Shown here one piece after another: positions 14,904-22,652 of a stretch of 64,000 nt of DNA (position 1 is its first letter; each line of letters starts with the position of its first letter). A program made the position numbers and the translations under genes. Under the pieces are notes generated by a model. It did not search any database. It was not told where the DNA came from and saw only the letters and a list, made by a program, of their open reading frames with translations. The stretch is from Prolixibacter sp. NT017 (lineage in GTDB: Bacteria; Bacteroidota; Bacteroidia; Bacteroidales; Prolixibacteraceae), in contig NZ_BLAV01000001.1 in the NCBI RefSeq assembly GCF_009617875.1, forward strand, positions 2,170,001 through 2,234,000, in the 5' to 3' direction.

Positions 14904-16418
14904 TCACTGTAATACAAAATTGATTGGCACTGTGAACTGTACGTTCACGGGTTCTCCTCTTTGGGTTCCGGGTGTCCATTGGGGCAAATTGTTTACAACC
15001 CGCAATGCTTCAGCATCCAGCGAAGGAGAAATGCCACGAGCGATCTTTGCTCCTCCCACAGCTCCTGTTTTGGTAACGATGAAGTTGACGTAAACCTTGC
15101 CTTGAACTCCTTTCTCCTGAGCATCTTTCGGATAGTGAATATTGGCAGCAATATATTTTCTAAGTGCCAAATCACCACCGGGAAATTCAGGCATTTTGTC
15201 TACGATGAAGAATACAGGATCTCCCTTGTATTCTGCATTATTATCACTGGCATTTTGCCCGGTTATACTGGCATTTTTCTCTACAGCGGTTTCAGTGGGT
15301 TCATTCAAAAAACCTTTTGTATAAATAAGGATAACACCATCTTTCACCCGATCCTGACCGTATTTTTTTGCGTATGGAGTCAAAGATTCTTTGCTCTTGA
15401 CCACATCAATATGAGAAATTGATTTTGGATTCAGAGTATCCATCACAGCTTTTGTAACTGTAACTTCGTCCAATATCATCAACGGCTGGCTATCAACTTT
15501 CGCCGATTTTATAGCAACTTGCTCAGTGGATGGCTCTGACGTTTTTTCGCAAGCAAAAACCACAACCAGCAACAGCATGGTCATTAATCCAATTAAGTAT
15601 TTATATCCGGCCCAACGAGGGGACTTTATTTTTGAAATCATCTTCATTCTGCTTTTTAGTAAGGAATAATTGAAGTTATTGGCAACCTGAAGCTGAATGC
15701 CGGTCACCTGTTCAATCAGCATGGCTTTGTAACGTACAGGCGAAATGCCCTTGTTAACCACCAGCGCATCGGCCAGAAATTCGTGGTTTTCCCTAACAGC
15801 TCGGCGCAAATACCAGATGAATGGATTAAACCATTGTACCAGAACGACCAATTCGAGTAATAAAACATCGACGGAATGCCGTTGCCGGATATGCACCATC
15901 TCGTGTTTCAGGATATGATTGCTTTCCTCAGTTCCGAATTTGAAATCGCGGCCAACAAAAAGCCAGCGAAAAAACGAAAAAGCTGATGTTTCAAATCCCA
16001 GACGGACAATGGTCAGGCCCTTGTATTTGCGTTTTTCGCCACTGCGAACCAACAAGACCATCTGGCCCAGCTTCCAGGTAAAACGCAGCGTGAAAAAGAG
16101 AATGCCACTAAAATATATCAGACCGATGAGAGGCAATGAAAGAAATATCCCGGATGTATCGGTTCCGGCTCCACCGTACACATCTACGGCTTCGAGTACG
16201 CGCGGTCCACTGGCAATTAATGCCAGATTGGACGATGCCGAATTCAGGAATACCGGAATGTGAAGCAATGGAAGTATACCGGAAAAGATAGCTGATACGA
16301 TAAGATACACGCGGTTTAACCGGAAAAACGTCTCTTTGCGGAGAAAAAAGAAATAGACAAGGGTAAGTAAGCCGAGGCTTATTCCCGATTCTGTTATGAA
16401 GTTAATATACGTATTCAT
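14904..16418 (-). CDS. BlaR1/M56-family membrane metallopeptidase fused to a TonB C-terminal domain
   Basis: A 504-residue protein with three N-terminal hydrophobic segments (residues ~12-27, ~36-57 and ~94-111), the zinc protease motif HEMVHIRQRH at 172-181, ENHEFLADALVV with the third ligand region, and a fourth membrane segment at ~276-291 (GLMTMLLLVVVFACE). The extracytoplasmic part has a SusD-like/TonB-plug-like strand region (TLNPKSISHIDVVK, DGVILIYTKG), then a TonB C-terminal domain from ~410 (YIAANIHYPKDAQEKGVQG, VYVNFIVTKTGAV, WTPGTQRGEPVNVQFTVPI). In the Bla/Mec system the sensor cleaves or triggers cleavage of the BlaI repressor; the Bacteroidota fusion lacks a penicillin-binding domain, so its signal is unknown. 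It forms an operon with the BlaI-type gene 35 bp upstream. Confidence 0.88.
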   Translation of the reverse strand: MNTYINFITESGISLGLLTLVYFFFLRKETFFRLNRVYLIVSAIFSGILPLLHIPVFLNSASSNLALIASGPRVLEAVDVYGGAGTDTSGIFLSLPLIGLIYFSGILFFTLRFTWKLGQMVLLVRSGEKRKYKGLTIVRLGFETSAFSFFRWLFVGRDFKFGTEESNHILKHEMVHIRQRHSVDVLLLELVVLVQWFNPFIWYLRRAVRENHEFLADALVVNKGISPVRYKAMLIEQVTGIQLQVANNFNYSLLKSRMKMISKIKSPRWAGYKYLIGLMTMLLLVVVFACEKTSEPSTEQVAIKSAKVDSQPLMILDEVTVTKAVMDTLNPKSISHIDVVKSKESLTPYAKKYGQDRVKDGVILIYTKGFLNEPTETAVEKNASITGQNASDNNAEYKGDPVFFIVDKMPEFPGGDLALRKYIAANIHYPKDAQEKGVQGKVYVNFIVTKTGAVGGAKIARGISPSLDAEALRVVNNLPQWTPGTQRGEPVNVQFTVPINFVLQ

Positions 16419-16452
16419 AGTAGTTAAAGTCAGTTGTCAATCATTTATTACT

Positions 16453-16836
16453 TCATGATGTCTTTTCATCATTGTTATCTATCTCGCGCCGGACTTCTTC
16501 CAGCAAGTCATCCAGGTCGTGAATATCCAGTTTGTCCTCCCGGGCAAAAAAGGAAACCATCTCCTTGAATGAACCATCGAAATAGTTCCGCATAAAACGC
16601 TTCCCAAACGAACGGGTGTACTCCTTTTTACTGACGATGGGAAAATACTGGTGCGATTTACCGTATGCCTTGTGATCGACAAAACCCTTTTTCTCCAGTA
16701 TCCTGACGATGGTGGAAACGGTATTGTAGGCTGGTTTAGGATCCGGCATTTCGTCGATGATATCGCGTACGAACGCCTTGTCCATATCCCACAGTAGTTG
16801 CATCACCTGTTCTTCTGCTCTTGTCAGTTCTTTCAT
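16453..16836 (-). CDS. BlaI/MecI/CopY-family transcriptional repressor
   Basis: A 127-residue protein from the ATG at 16836 (MKELTRAEEQ). The winged-helix domain spans ~1-75: LTRAEEQVMQLLWDMD, KPAYNTVSTIVRILEKKG recognition helix and GFVDHKAYGKSHQYFPI wing. The C-terminal dimerisation helices follow (FGKRFMRNYFDGSFKEMVSFF, LDDLLEEVRREI). It is upstream of the BlaR1-TonB gene and most likely represses both genes and itself. Its cognate operators are probably the palindromes at 16905-16924 and 17039-17076, which share AACTAA...TTAGTT half-sites. Release is expected after proteolysis triggered by the sensor. Confidence 0.92.
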   Translation of the reverse strand: MKELTRAEEQVMQLLWDMDKAFVRDIIDEMPDPKPAYNTVSTIVRILEKKGFVDHKAYGKSHQYFPIVSKKEYTRSFGKRFMRNYFDGSFKEMVSFFAREDKLDIHDLDDLLEEVRREIDNNDEKTS

Positions 16837-16904
16837 TGTAAGTTGACTATTATTCAATAACATTTATTCCTTCGGCTAAAGGTACCGAAGTCGTTATTTA
16901 TTTC

Positions 16905-16924
16905 AAACTATTTTTTTAGTTAGT
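16905..16924. promoter_or_regulatory. predicted BlaI-type operator near the repressor promoter
   Basis: AAACTATTTTTTTAGTTAG is an imperfect palindrome with AACTA/TAGTT arms, 70 bp before the repressor start codon. It overlaps a TAGTTTG sequence on the minus strand that could be part of the -7 region. Confidence 0.5.
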
Positions 16925-17038
16925 CGAGATAAAAAAATCAGGGCGGTATGCCCCATCTCTTTTCCTTTTTCATATTATCCAGTTTTTCGATTTTTTCTAT
17001 AACCTGTTTCCTGCGCATGGAAATCTATTCACAATAGT

Positions 17039-17076
17039 AAAACTAATATTTTAGTTTTGCAACTAAATGATTAGTT
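17039..17076. promoter_or_regulatory. tandem BlaI-type palindromes
   Basis: Two adjacent dyads: AAAACTAATATTTTAGTTTT (17039-17058) and AACTAAATGATTAGTT (17061-17076). Their centres are about 20 bp apart, i.e. on the same DNA face. They share half-sites with 16905-16924. They lie about 200 bp upstream of the repressor gene and about 320 bp upstream of the divergent gene at 17392. The remainder of the 528-bp spacer (16864-17391) holds no gene. Confidence 0.55.
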
Positions 17077-17330
17077 TTTATAAGTAGAAGTATACTGCGA
17101 AGAGAAAACAGCCATCTCAAAAATATTTTGGGCTACGAATCGTTTTAAGTGCAAACTCTCCTACTTCAACCTCAAATCATTCAGCAGATTTCGGAAAAAC
17201 AAAAGGAAGGAATTTATATAAAAATTCAGCGAAGATCATTGTGTGGTGTTCGCCAGCGATCGTTCGTTGAAATCTCGTTAAAAACTTGTTAACAAGCTGT
17301 TGATAACGTGCGTTTTTTGAGCAGGTGATA

Positions 17331-17361
17331 TTGACTATTACCCTGCGTTTCTGTAAGTTTA
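17331..17361 (+). promoter_or_regulatory. promoter of the gene at 17392
   Basis: TTGA at 17331-17334, a 19-bp spacer, TAAGTTTA at 17354-17361: a good match to the Bacteroidota -33/-7 arrangement. The predicted start is about 25 bp before the ATG. Confidence 0.55.
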
Positions 17362-17391
17362 GATTAATTCCTCTAAACCAAATTATTTCTC

Positions 17392-17817
17392 ATGGAAATT
17401 CAGGATTATCAACAGGCCGATTATGTTTTGCGCGATTTGCATGCGACGGCAAAATGGGGCGTATTTCTGTCAATAATTGGCTTTGCTTTTACAGGCATGT
17501 ATATGGCCGTGGCCATTTACTCGAGTCGCTTTATTCAATTGCCTGCAGATTTTCCGGCCTTCGCGCATCATTATGCAGCTGAATTTAAAGCTATATTCCT
17601 GCTGGTTCCCGGCTTGGTGTACTTTATTCCTAATTTCTTTTTCTACAAGCTGTCCCGGGCGACATTGGGCGCGTTAACCGGAGAAGAAGTAACTTTACTT
17701 CCCAACGAAATCATGCTTCACCGTCGTACCATTGAGCAGCTGGGAACACTGATGATTGTTGCCCTGGCGTTTATTTCGGTCGTTATTATCCGGTTGTTGC
17801 TAACCAGTTCTATCTAA
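17392..17817 (+). CDS. three-helix membrane protein (DUF5362-like), unknown function
   Basis: A 141-residue protein with hydrophobic segments at about residues 22-42 (KWGVFLSIIGFAFTGMY), 66-85 (AIFLLVPGLVYFIPNFFFY) and 115-136 (LGTLMIVALAFISVVIIRLL). The helix order and the F-F-Y-K-L-x-R motif after helix 2 resemble DUF5362-type proteins of Bacteroidota, but this match is tentative. A well-placed promoter lies just upstream. It converges on the nitrilase-family gene with only one base between the two stop codons. No role can be assigned. Confidence 0.6.
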   Translation: MEIQDYQQADYVLRDLHATAKWGVFLSIIGFAFTGMYMAVAIYSSRFIQLPADFPAFAHHYAAEFKAIFLLVPGLVYFIPNFFFYKLSRATLGALTGEEVTLLPNEIMLHRRTIEQLGTLMIVALAFISVVIIRLLLTSSI

Positions 17818-17818
17818 A

Positions 17819-18601
17819 TCAAAGCAACCGAAAATCGTCAGCATCATTTCCTACCGGGAATTTTATCCGGAAGTTTTCCAGGCTTTCCATTGATAATGTG
17901 TCTGTAACAACTTCTTCCCGGTTCTCCAGTCGATGCATCACTTCTCCCCGAGGATTTACCAGCAGCGAATCGCCACAGTAATCAATTTCATTTCCGTCAG
18001 TGCCAACCCGGTTCACACCGGCCACATAAATCTGGTTTTCGATAGCGCGGGCTTTTAGCAGTGTTTTCCACACCTGCGTCCGAGAAGCCGGCCAATTGGC
18101 TACGTAAAGGGCTAAATCGGTATCTTTCCGGTTACGCGACCAAACGGGAAACCGCACATCGTAACATATGTACAAAGCAATTCGCCATCCTCTGAAATTA
18201 ACTATCACCCGCTCTTTCCCCGGTTCGAAAACACCTATTTCCCCCTCAATGAGGAACAAATGCCTTTTATCGTAAGTGGCATAACTTCCATCGGGTTGAA
18301 CAAACAGCAAACGGTTGTAACGACCTCCGGCATCTTCCGTGATAACACTTCCACATACCGCTGCATCCAATTCGGCAGCTTTCTTCTTCATCCATTGCAT
18401 AGTGTCACCATCCATCGGTTCAGCCAAAGTCAGGGCATTCATCGAAAAACCGGTGATGAACATCTCCGGAAGGACAACCAGGTCGGTCGGTCCCTCAATC
18501 GAATCGATCATTTCCTCTAAATGGTTCCGGTTTTCCTGTGGCGATTCCCAGTAAAGGTTGGGTTGTATGAGTGTAATACGAAGGTCGTTTCCGTTTTTCA
18601 T
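17819..18601 (-). CDS. carbon-nitrogen hydrolase, omega-amidase-like (nitrilase superfamily)
   Basis: A 260-residue protein spanning the whole nitrilase fold. The catalytic triad is visible: Glu in VVLPEMFITGF (residue ~46), Lys in YDKRHLF (~112) and Cys in ALYICYDVRFPVW (~146). The motifs MDGDTMQWMKKKAAE and NRVGTDGNEIDYCGDSLL fit the YafV/Nit2 type, which hydrolyses 2-oxoglutaramate and 2-oxosuccinamate formed by glutamine and asparagine transaminases (methionine salvage). It is cytoplasmic. It is followed in the same direction after a PlsC-like gene with a 12-bp gap, so both may be one transcript. Omega-amidase specificity is inferred from family similarity. Confidence 0.85.
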   Translation of the reverse strand: MKNGNDLRITLIQPNLYWESPQENRNHLEEMIDSIEGPTDLVVLPEMFITGFSMNALTLAEPMDGDTMQWMKKKAAELDAAVCGSVITEDAGGRYNRLLFVQPDGSYATYDKRHLFLIEGEIGVFEPGKERVIVNFRGWRIALYICYDVRFPVWSRNRKDTDLALYVANWPASRTQVWKTLLKARAIENQIYVAGVNRVGTDGNEIDYCGDSLLVNPRGEVMHRLENREEVVTDTLSMESLENFRIKFPVGNDADDFRLL

Positions 18602-18613
18602 AAGCTGCTTTTT

Positions 18614-19174
18614 TTATTCCAAATCGTCTCCGGTATTAAACATCTCCGGATGTTTTCCCTGCACACCTTTGTCCTTGTACCACTGACGTACCCGTTTCAG
18701 ATCGGCGTTCAGGTCATCGGATAGTTCAAATTTTTCATTGAAGCCTATTTCTTTTTTGCCCCAATCAAAATAGCCCAAATAAACCGGAACACCAGCCAAA
18801 CGGGCCATCGTATGAAATCCGCCTTTCCAGCGCGCTGTAGGCTTTCGGGTTCCTTCGGGGGCAATCGCCAGATGAAGGTAATCGCGTGTTTTAAATTCAT
18901 CCACAACCTGCTTCAGAACGTTAGCCCCTTTTTTTCGGTCAACCGGAATACCTCCCATCCACCGTACAATGTATCCCACTGGCCAGAAGAAAAATTCCTT
19001 CTTCACCATTACATAAGCTTTTCCCCCCACACTGGTATAGTAGAGCCACGAAATGACGAAGTCAAGTGCTGAGGTATGCGGTGCTCCCAGAATAATACAC
19101 TTCGATTCCGGAGCCACTCCGCTCATCGCTTTCCATCCCAGGAGACGTAATATAAATGCGGTAAGTTTCTTCAT
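18614..19174 (-). CDS. 1-acyl-glycerol-3-phosphate acyltransferase-family protein (PlsC-like)
   Basis: A 186-residue protein, shorter than canonical PlsC (~240) but with all motifs. The H(x)4D motif is PHTSALDF at about residues 33-40, the second block is GIPVDRKKG (~75), and the substrate-binding block is APEGTRKPTARWKGG (~107-121), followed by PVYLGYFDWGKKEIGF. The short N-terminal hydrophobic stretch (LTAFILRLLGW) is the only membrane anchor. It would transfer an acyl chain to a glycerol phosphate or related acceptor at the inner membrane face. It precedes the nitrilase-like gene by 12 bp, and a matching -7 box lies at 19208-19215. Confidence 0.85.
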   Translation of the reverse strand: MKKLTAFILRLLGWKAMSGVAPESKCIILGAPHTSALDFVISWLYYTSVGGKAYVMVKKEFFFWPVGYIVRWMGGIPVDRKKGANVLKQVVDEFKTRDYLHLAIAPEGTRKPTARWKGGFHTMARLAGVPVYLGYFDWGKKEIGFNEKFELSDDLNADLKRVRQWYKDKGVQGKHPEMFNTGDDLE

Positions 19175-19207
19175 TTTTTTGCTTTAGTCTATCTATATTG
19201 TTTCACG

Positions 19208-19215
19208 CAAAAATA
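19208..19215 (-). promoter_or_regulatory. predicted -7 box of the plsC-like gene
   Basis: TATTTTTG on the minus strand is an exact TAnnTTTG match, 34 bp before the start codon at 19174. Confidence 0.5.
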
Positions 19216-19240
19216 GTCCTTTTATCTTCTTTGCACACCC

Positions 19241-19903
19241 TTATTGAACAATCCAGCGTTCGAGATTTTCAGCCTTGCCGTAACGAGTCAATAGCTCAGC
19301 AGCTAGTTCCATCGCTTTTTCAGTTTCTTCCCTACCTGAAAAGCCGATGATCACCATCAGGAAACGCCTGGTTGCATCGGTAACTGAAGTTCGCTCTGAA
19401 TCGCTTGTCGGACTTCCAAACGCCGATTCCTCATCACGGAAAACCGGTAAAAATTCGATGTTCAGTTCTCCCCGTCCAATTGCCTGATACGGTTCGTTGT
19501 TTTCTCCAATTCCCATTTGGATGTCACCTTCGATTTTTTCTGCATCGTAACCTCCGATGGATATGCCTGTTTCGAGTGAAATCTGGTTAACCAGATCGAC
19601 AATATTATTGATGTGATAAAGTCCCAGGCCACGAACAACCCGTCGTGTCAAAGCTTCGGCCGAAAGGCGGTAACGTGCCGGGTCTTTACCGCATGCTTTG
19701 TAAGCTTTTCGTGATGCCTGAATCGCACTCTTCTGACTGATTTTGTTTAATGGAAGGTCCTCCTTAATCCTGTTTTCCGTTTCCTTCATCCTGTTCAACA
19801 GCTCCTCTCCCGACGGTTCGATTTGTACATCACATTCAATGCATCCCAGAACCATCTCAGGTACACGCGATTTCAAATCAACGGAAATTTCAATTTTAGT
19901 CAT
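19241..19903 (-). CDS. B3/B4 tRNA-binding-domain protein
   Basis: A 220-residue protein consisting of a stand-alone B3/4 domain like that of the phenylalanyl-tRNA synthetase beta chain. Visible features: VPEMVLGCIECDVQIEPS at the start, ASRKAYKACGKDPARYRLS, SAEALTRRVVRGLGLYHIN, NIVDLVNQISLETGISIGGYD and PTSDSERTSVTDATRRFLMV. The (K/R)-x-Y-x-x-x-G-x-D-P-x-x-Y-R-x-S-x-E block is diagnostic. Such proteins are thought to act in tRNA editing or quality control, but direct evidence is limited. It is divergent from the TatD gene with a 66-bp gap containing the latter's promoter. Confidence 0.85.
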   Translation of the reverse strand: MTKIEISVDLKSRVPEMVLGCIECDVQIEPSGEELLNRMKETENRIKEDLPLNKISQKSAIQASRKAYKACGKDPARYRLSAEALTRRVVRGLGLYHINNIVDLVNQISLETGISIGGYDAEKIEGDIQMGIGENNEPYQAIGRGELNIEFLPVFRDEESAFGSPTSDSERTSVTDATRRFLMVIIGFSGREETEKAMELAAELLTRYGKAENLERWIVQ

Positions 19904-19946
19904 CCCTAATCTACTTTTCTGGTTAATTCTATCCGAAAATAATCAT

Positions 19947-19954
19947 TACATTTG
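19947..19954 (+). promoter_or_regulatory. -7 box of the tatD-tcdA operon, decides the start codon
   Basis: TACATTTG is an exact TAnnTTTG match. Transcription should begin near 19961, so the in-frame TTG at 19952 cannot be the translation start; the GTG at 19970 is preferred. Confidence 0.6.
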
Positions 19955-19969
19955 ATAAAAAGCATAGTT

Positions 19970-20641
19970 GTGCCTGTTCCCTATATCGACATCCATACAC
20001 ACGACGCGGTTGAACAGGAAGACCTATTTCAGCTGCAAAGCTTGTTCTTACAGGACTTCGAGCAGAATCCATCGCTGAATTATCCTGTAACTGCAGGCAT
20101 ACACCCGTGGCATGCCCATCTGTTCACGCCGGACGAAGCGCGCGAAATGCTGGAGCGCAACATCGGAAATCCATATATTGTCGGCATTGGTGAAACTGGC
20201 CTCGACCGTTCCATTCACACTTCGCTTGCTATTCAGGAAGAGATTTTCCAACTTCACATCGAAGCGGCTGAAAAAATAGGAAAGCCTCTGATCATTCACT
20301 GTGTAAGATGCTGGCAGGATGTGATGCGATTAAAAAAAAACACCTCAACTCCATGGATATTGCACGGTTATACAGGCAATCTCCAAACCACGCAACAACT
20401 TTTAAAAAAGAATTTCATCTTTTCCATTGGCTCCCGCCTACTCGACCGCCGGGCTAAACTTCGCGAGTCGATTGAAATCATTCCGATAGAGAATCTGTTC
20501 ATTGAAACCGATGATACTAACGTCGATATCAGAGAGATTTACAACGAAGTTGCTCTTCTTAATAATATGCCTCCCGAAGATTTGAAAATACATATCTTTG
20601 GCAACCTAAAAAAAATCTTCGGACCCATTGTCCGGGCATAA
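19970..20641 (+). CDS. TatD-family hydrolase (metal-dependent nuclease)
   Basis: About 223 residues from the GTG at 19970. The metal-binding IDIHTHD motif is near the N-terminus (~6-12), GIHPWHAH (~36-43), GIGETGLDR (~65-73), LIIHCVRCWQDV (~103), a Ser/Tyr-rich LHGYTGN (~125) and the closing FIETDDTNVDI (~173-183). These are the His/Glu/Asp ligands of the TatD TIM barrel. Bacterial TatD-type enzymes are 3'-5' DNA exonucleases or D-tyrosyl-tRNA deacylases. It lacks the usual LPVET block by having FIETDD. Translation is probably initiated from a very short leader (about 10 nt). It is followed by tcdA after 12 bp and is likely co-transcribed. Confidence 0.85.
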   Translation: MPVPYIDIHTHDAVEQEDLFQLQSLFLQDFEQNPSLNYPVTAGIHPWHAHLFTPDEAREMLERNIGNPYIVGIGETGLDRSIHTSLAIQEEIFQLHIEAAEKIGKPLIIHCVRCWQDVMRLKKNTSTPWILHGYTGNLQTTQQLLKKNFIFSIGSRLLDRRAKLRESIEIIPIENLFIETDDTNVDIREIYNEVALLNNMPPEDLKIHIFGNLKKIFGPIVRA

Positions 20642-20653
20642 TTTTTTCCTGAA

Positions 20654-21367
20654 ATGAAATGGTACAAACGGACAGAGCTTCTCGTTGGAAGTTCTGGAAT
20701 TGAAAAGCTACAGAGAGCACATGTGTTAGTTGTTGGATTAGGTGGAGTTGGTGCTTACGCTGCTGAAACCATTTGCCGTGCAGGTGTGGGGCGAATGACC
20801 ATTGTGGATGGAGATTCTGTGGAAATGACCAACCGGAATCGTCAGCTACCGGCGCTTGTTTCCAACGAAGGAAAGCCCAAAGCTGAAGTTATGGGGATTC
20901 GTTTTCGGGACATTAATCCGGATGTTGAACTGGAAATTATCAACGAGTACCTGAAAGAAGAACGAATGGAAGAGGTACTCGATGCCCATCCGTATGATTA
21001 TGTCGTTGATTGCATCGATACATTGTCGCCAAAGGTGCATTTACTGCACCTGGCAAAAGAACGACAGTTTCAGGTTGTGAGTTCCATGGGTGCCGGCGGT
21101 AAATTGGATCCGACTCAAATTCGGGTTGCCGATATCTCGAAATCGTATAATTGTGCCCTGGCCAAAATGATTCGCAAAAGACTGCGAAAACTAAACATCA
21201 ATAAAGGAATCAAAGTCGTGTTTTCGCCCGAGGACGTCGACAAAACAAAGCTCATCATCGAGGAATCGCAGAACAAGAAATCGACTGTCGGAACTATCTC
21301 TTACATGCCACCCGCATTTGGTTGTTTTATCGGTTCGATCGTTATCCGCGATTTACTGGAAAAGTAA
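20654..21367 (+). CDS. tcdA: tRNA threonylcarbamoyladenosine dehydratase
   Basis: A 237-residue E1-like (ThiF/MoeB superfamily) protein. The nucleotide-binding loop is VLVVGLGGVGAYAAETICRAG, followed by GRMTIVDGDSVEMTNRNRQ with the family Asp and Arg residues. YDYVVDCIDTLSPKVHLL and VVSSMGAGGKLDPTQIRV are typical of TcdA/CsdL rather than MoeB or ThiF, as is the lack of a zinc-binding CxxC pair. The enzyme uses ATP to convert t6A37 to the cyclic hydantoin-like ct6A37 in tRNAs reading ANN codons. It is co-transcribed with tatD, a common arrangement in Bacteroidota. Confidence 0.92.
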   Translation: MKWYKRTELLVGSSGIEKLQRAHVLVVGLGGVGAYAAETICRAGVGRMTIVDGDSVEMTNRNRQLPALVSNEGKPKAEVMGIRFRDINPDVELEIINEYLKEERMEEVLDAHPYDYVVDCIDTLSPKVHLLHLAKERQFQVVSSMGAGGKLDPTQIRVADISKSYNCALAKMIRKRLRKLNINKGIKVVFSPEDVDKTKLIIEESQNKKSTVGTISYMPPAFGCFIGSIVIRDLLEK

Positions 21368-21457
21368 TCTTTCTTACTTCTTTTGTTCCTGCTCAGGAAA
21401 AGAGCTGCTTCCTGGTAAGAAAACCTGCATTACACTAAGATGTTGGCTTCTTTTTCC

Positions 21458-21465
21458 TATATTTG
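21458..21465 (+). promoter_or_regulatory. -7 box before the AOS-family gene
   Basis: TATATTTG is an exact TAnnTTTG match 38 bp before the GTG start at 21504. No clear -33 box at the usual spacing. Confidence 0.45.
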
Positions 21466-21503
21466 ACTTCATCATATTGGTATGATAACTTACATTCATA
21501 CCA

Positions 21504-22652
21504 GTGCAAACTGAATTGTTTTCCGGTCATCGTATTACATCTAAAATTCGACACATGAATATTTTAAACGGCGGAGTTGGTCAAACGATCAGGTTAAATG
21601 ACAGGACGTTGTCATATTTTGCCGGAAACAATTACCTGGGACTTGCCAATGATCCGACACTGGTAAATGACGCAATTGATGCTCTCAAAAAATATGGGGT
21701 AAACTTCGCCGCTTCCCGGCAAACGACCGGCACGTCGGATATTCACCTGGAACTGGAAAAAACGCTGGCTGAATTCAAATCTCGGCAAGATGCGGTAGTA
21801 TTTGCCTCCGGATACATGGGAAATAAAATTCTGCTTCATGTGCTGAGGGAACGTTACGATTCCATCTTCGTCGATTCGATGGCTCATTCCAGCATCACAG
21901 ACGGTATTCCACGAGACGTCTCATGTGTGGAATATTATGAGCATGCCAATCCCAACCACCTGGAGAAATTATTGAAATCTTCGTCGAAAAAGAAGTCCTT
22001 GATTATAACCGACGGTGTATTTGCCCTTACGGGAGAAATCGCTCCTGTCGACCAACTCTATTCGCTGGCGCAAAAGTACGGAGCGCTGCTGATTGTAGAT
22101 GATGCTCATGCGACCGGCGTTCTTGGCAAAAATGGCAGGGGTACCCCTGAGCACTTTCATTTGGATTCTGCGCCTGGCTTGTTTCAAAGTGAAACGATGA
22201 GCAAAGCGATAGGCTCTTATGGCGGTTTTATTTCCGGTAGCAAAGACCTCAGTGACAACATCCGGAAGAAATCAACTTTCTACGGCGCTTCTACCGCCTT
22301 GCCACCACCTGTCGTTGCCGCAGGGTTATCTTCAATAAAGCAAATCATGAGTCGCCCGGAACTGCGAACCCGTTTGATGGAAAATACCAGAATTCTCCGC
22401 AAGGGAATTGAAGAACTGGCGTTTTCGACAACGAAAGGAATAACGCCTATTATTCCTCTTTATTTCAGCGAAAAGCAAACTGCGAATACTTTATCTCAAT
22501 ACCTCGAAGAAAACGGAATTGTTGCCCCTGCGGTTGATTACCCGGTAAAAACAAGCCAGTTCATTGTGCGAATTACCATATCGAGCACGCATACCGGAGA
22601 ACAAATTCATCATCTTTTACACACATTAAAAGAATGGAGAGAAAAAATATGA
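21504..22652 (+). CDS. alpha-oxoamine synthase-family PLP-dependent enzyme
   Basis: A 382-residue fold-type I enzyme related to 8-amino-7-oxononanoate synthase, KBL and serine palmitoyltransferase. Seen: YFAGNNYLGLAND (~38-50), SRQTTGTSDIHLELE (~71-85), the cofactor-binding IVDDAHATGVLGKNGRG (~197-213) and the PLP-lysine motif SETMSKAIGSYGGF with Lys ~234. The start is the GTG at 21504; an ATG at 21555 is also possible. The gene overlaps the dipeptide epimerase gene by 19 bp, so the two are translationally coupled. Family members condense an amino acid with an acyl-CoA or acyl-ACP, but the link to a dipeptide epimerase points to amino-acid or peptide metabolism. I do not assign the substrate. 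Because cysteate synthase is in the same window, a sulfonolipid role deserves testing, although nothing here proves it. Confidence 0.82.
   Translation: MQTELFSGHRITSKIRHMNILNGGVGQTIRLNDRTLSYFAGNNYLGLANDPTLVNDAIDALKKYGVNFAASRQTTGTSDIHLELEKTLAEFKSRQDAVVFASGYMGNKILLHVLRERYDSIFVDSMAHSSITDGIPRDVSCVEYYEHANPNHLEKLLKSSSKKKSLIITDGVFALTGEIAPVDQLYSLAQKYGALLIVDDAHATGVLGKNGRGTPEHFHLDSAPGLFQSETMSKAIGSYGGFISGSKDLSDNIRKKSTFYGASTALPPPVVAAGLSSIKQIMSRPELRTRLMENTRILRKGIEELAFSTTKGITPIIPLYFSEKQTANTLSQYLEENGIVAPAVDYPVKTSQFIVRITISSTHTGEQIHHLLHTLKEWREKI

Noticed and set aside
17286..17308. oriC-like GTTAACAAG and TGTTGATAAC motifs
   Set aside because: Such GTTAAC words are common in Bacteroidota spacers; no DnaA-box cluster or dnaA gene is near.
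17325..17582. Alternative frame overlapping the three-helix membrane protein gene
   Set aside because: It starts inside the promoter and lacks any hydrophobicity or family pattern; the frame at 17392 is better.
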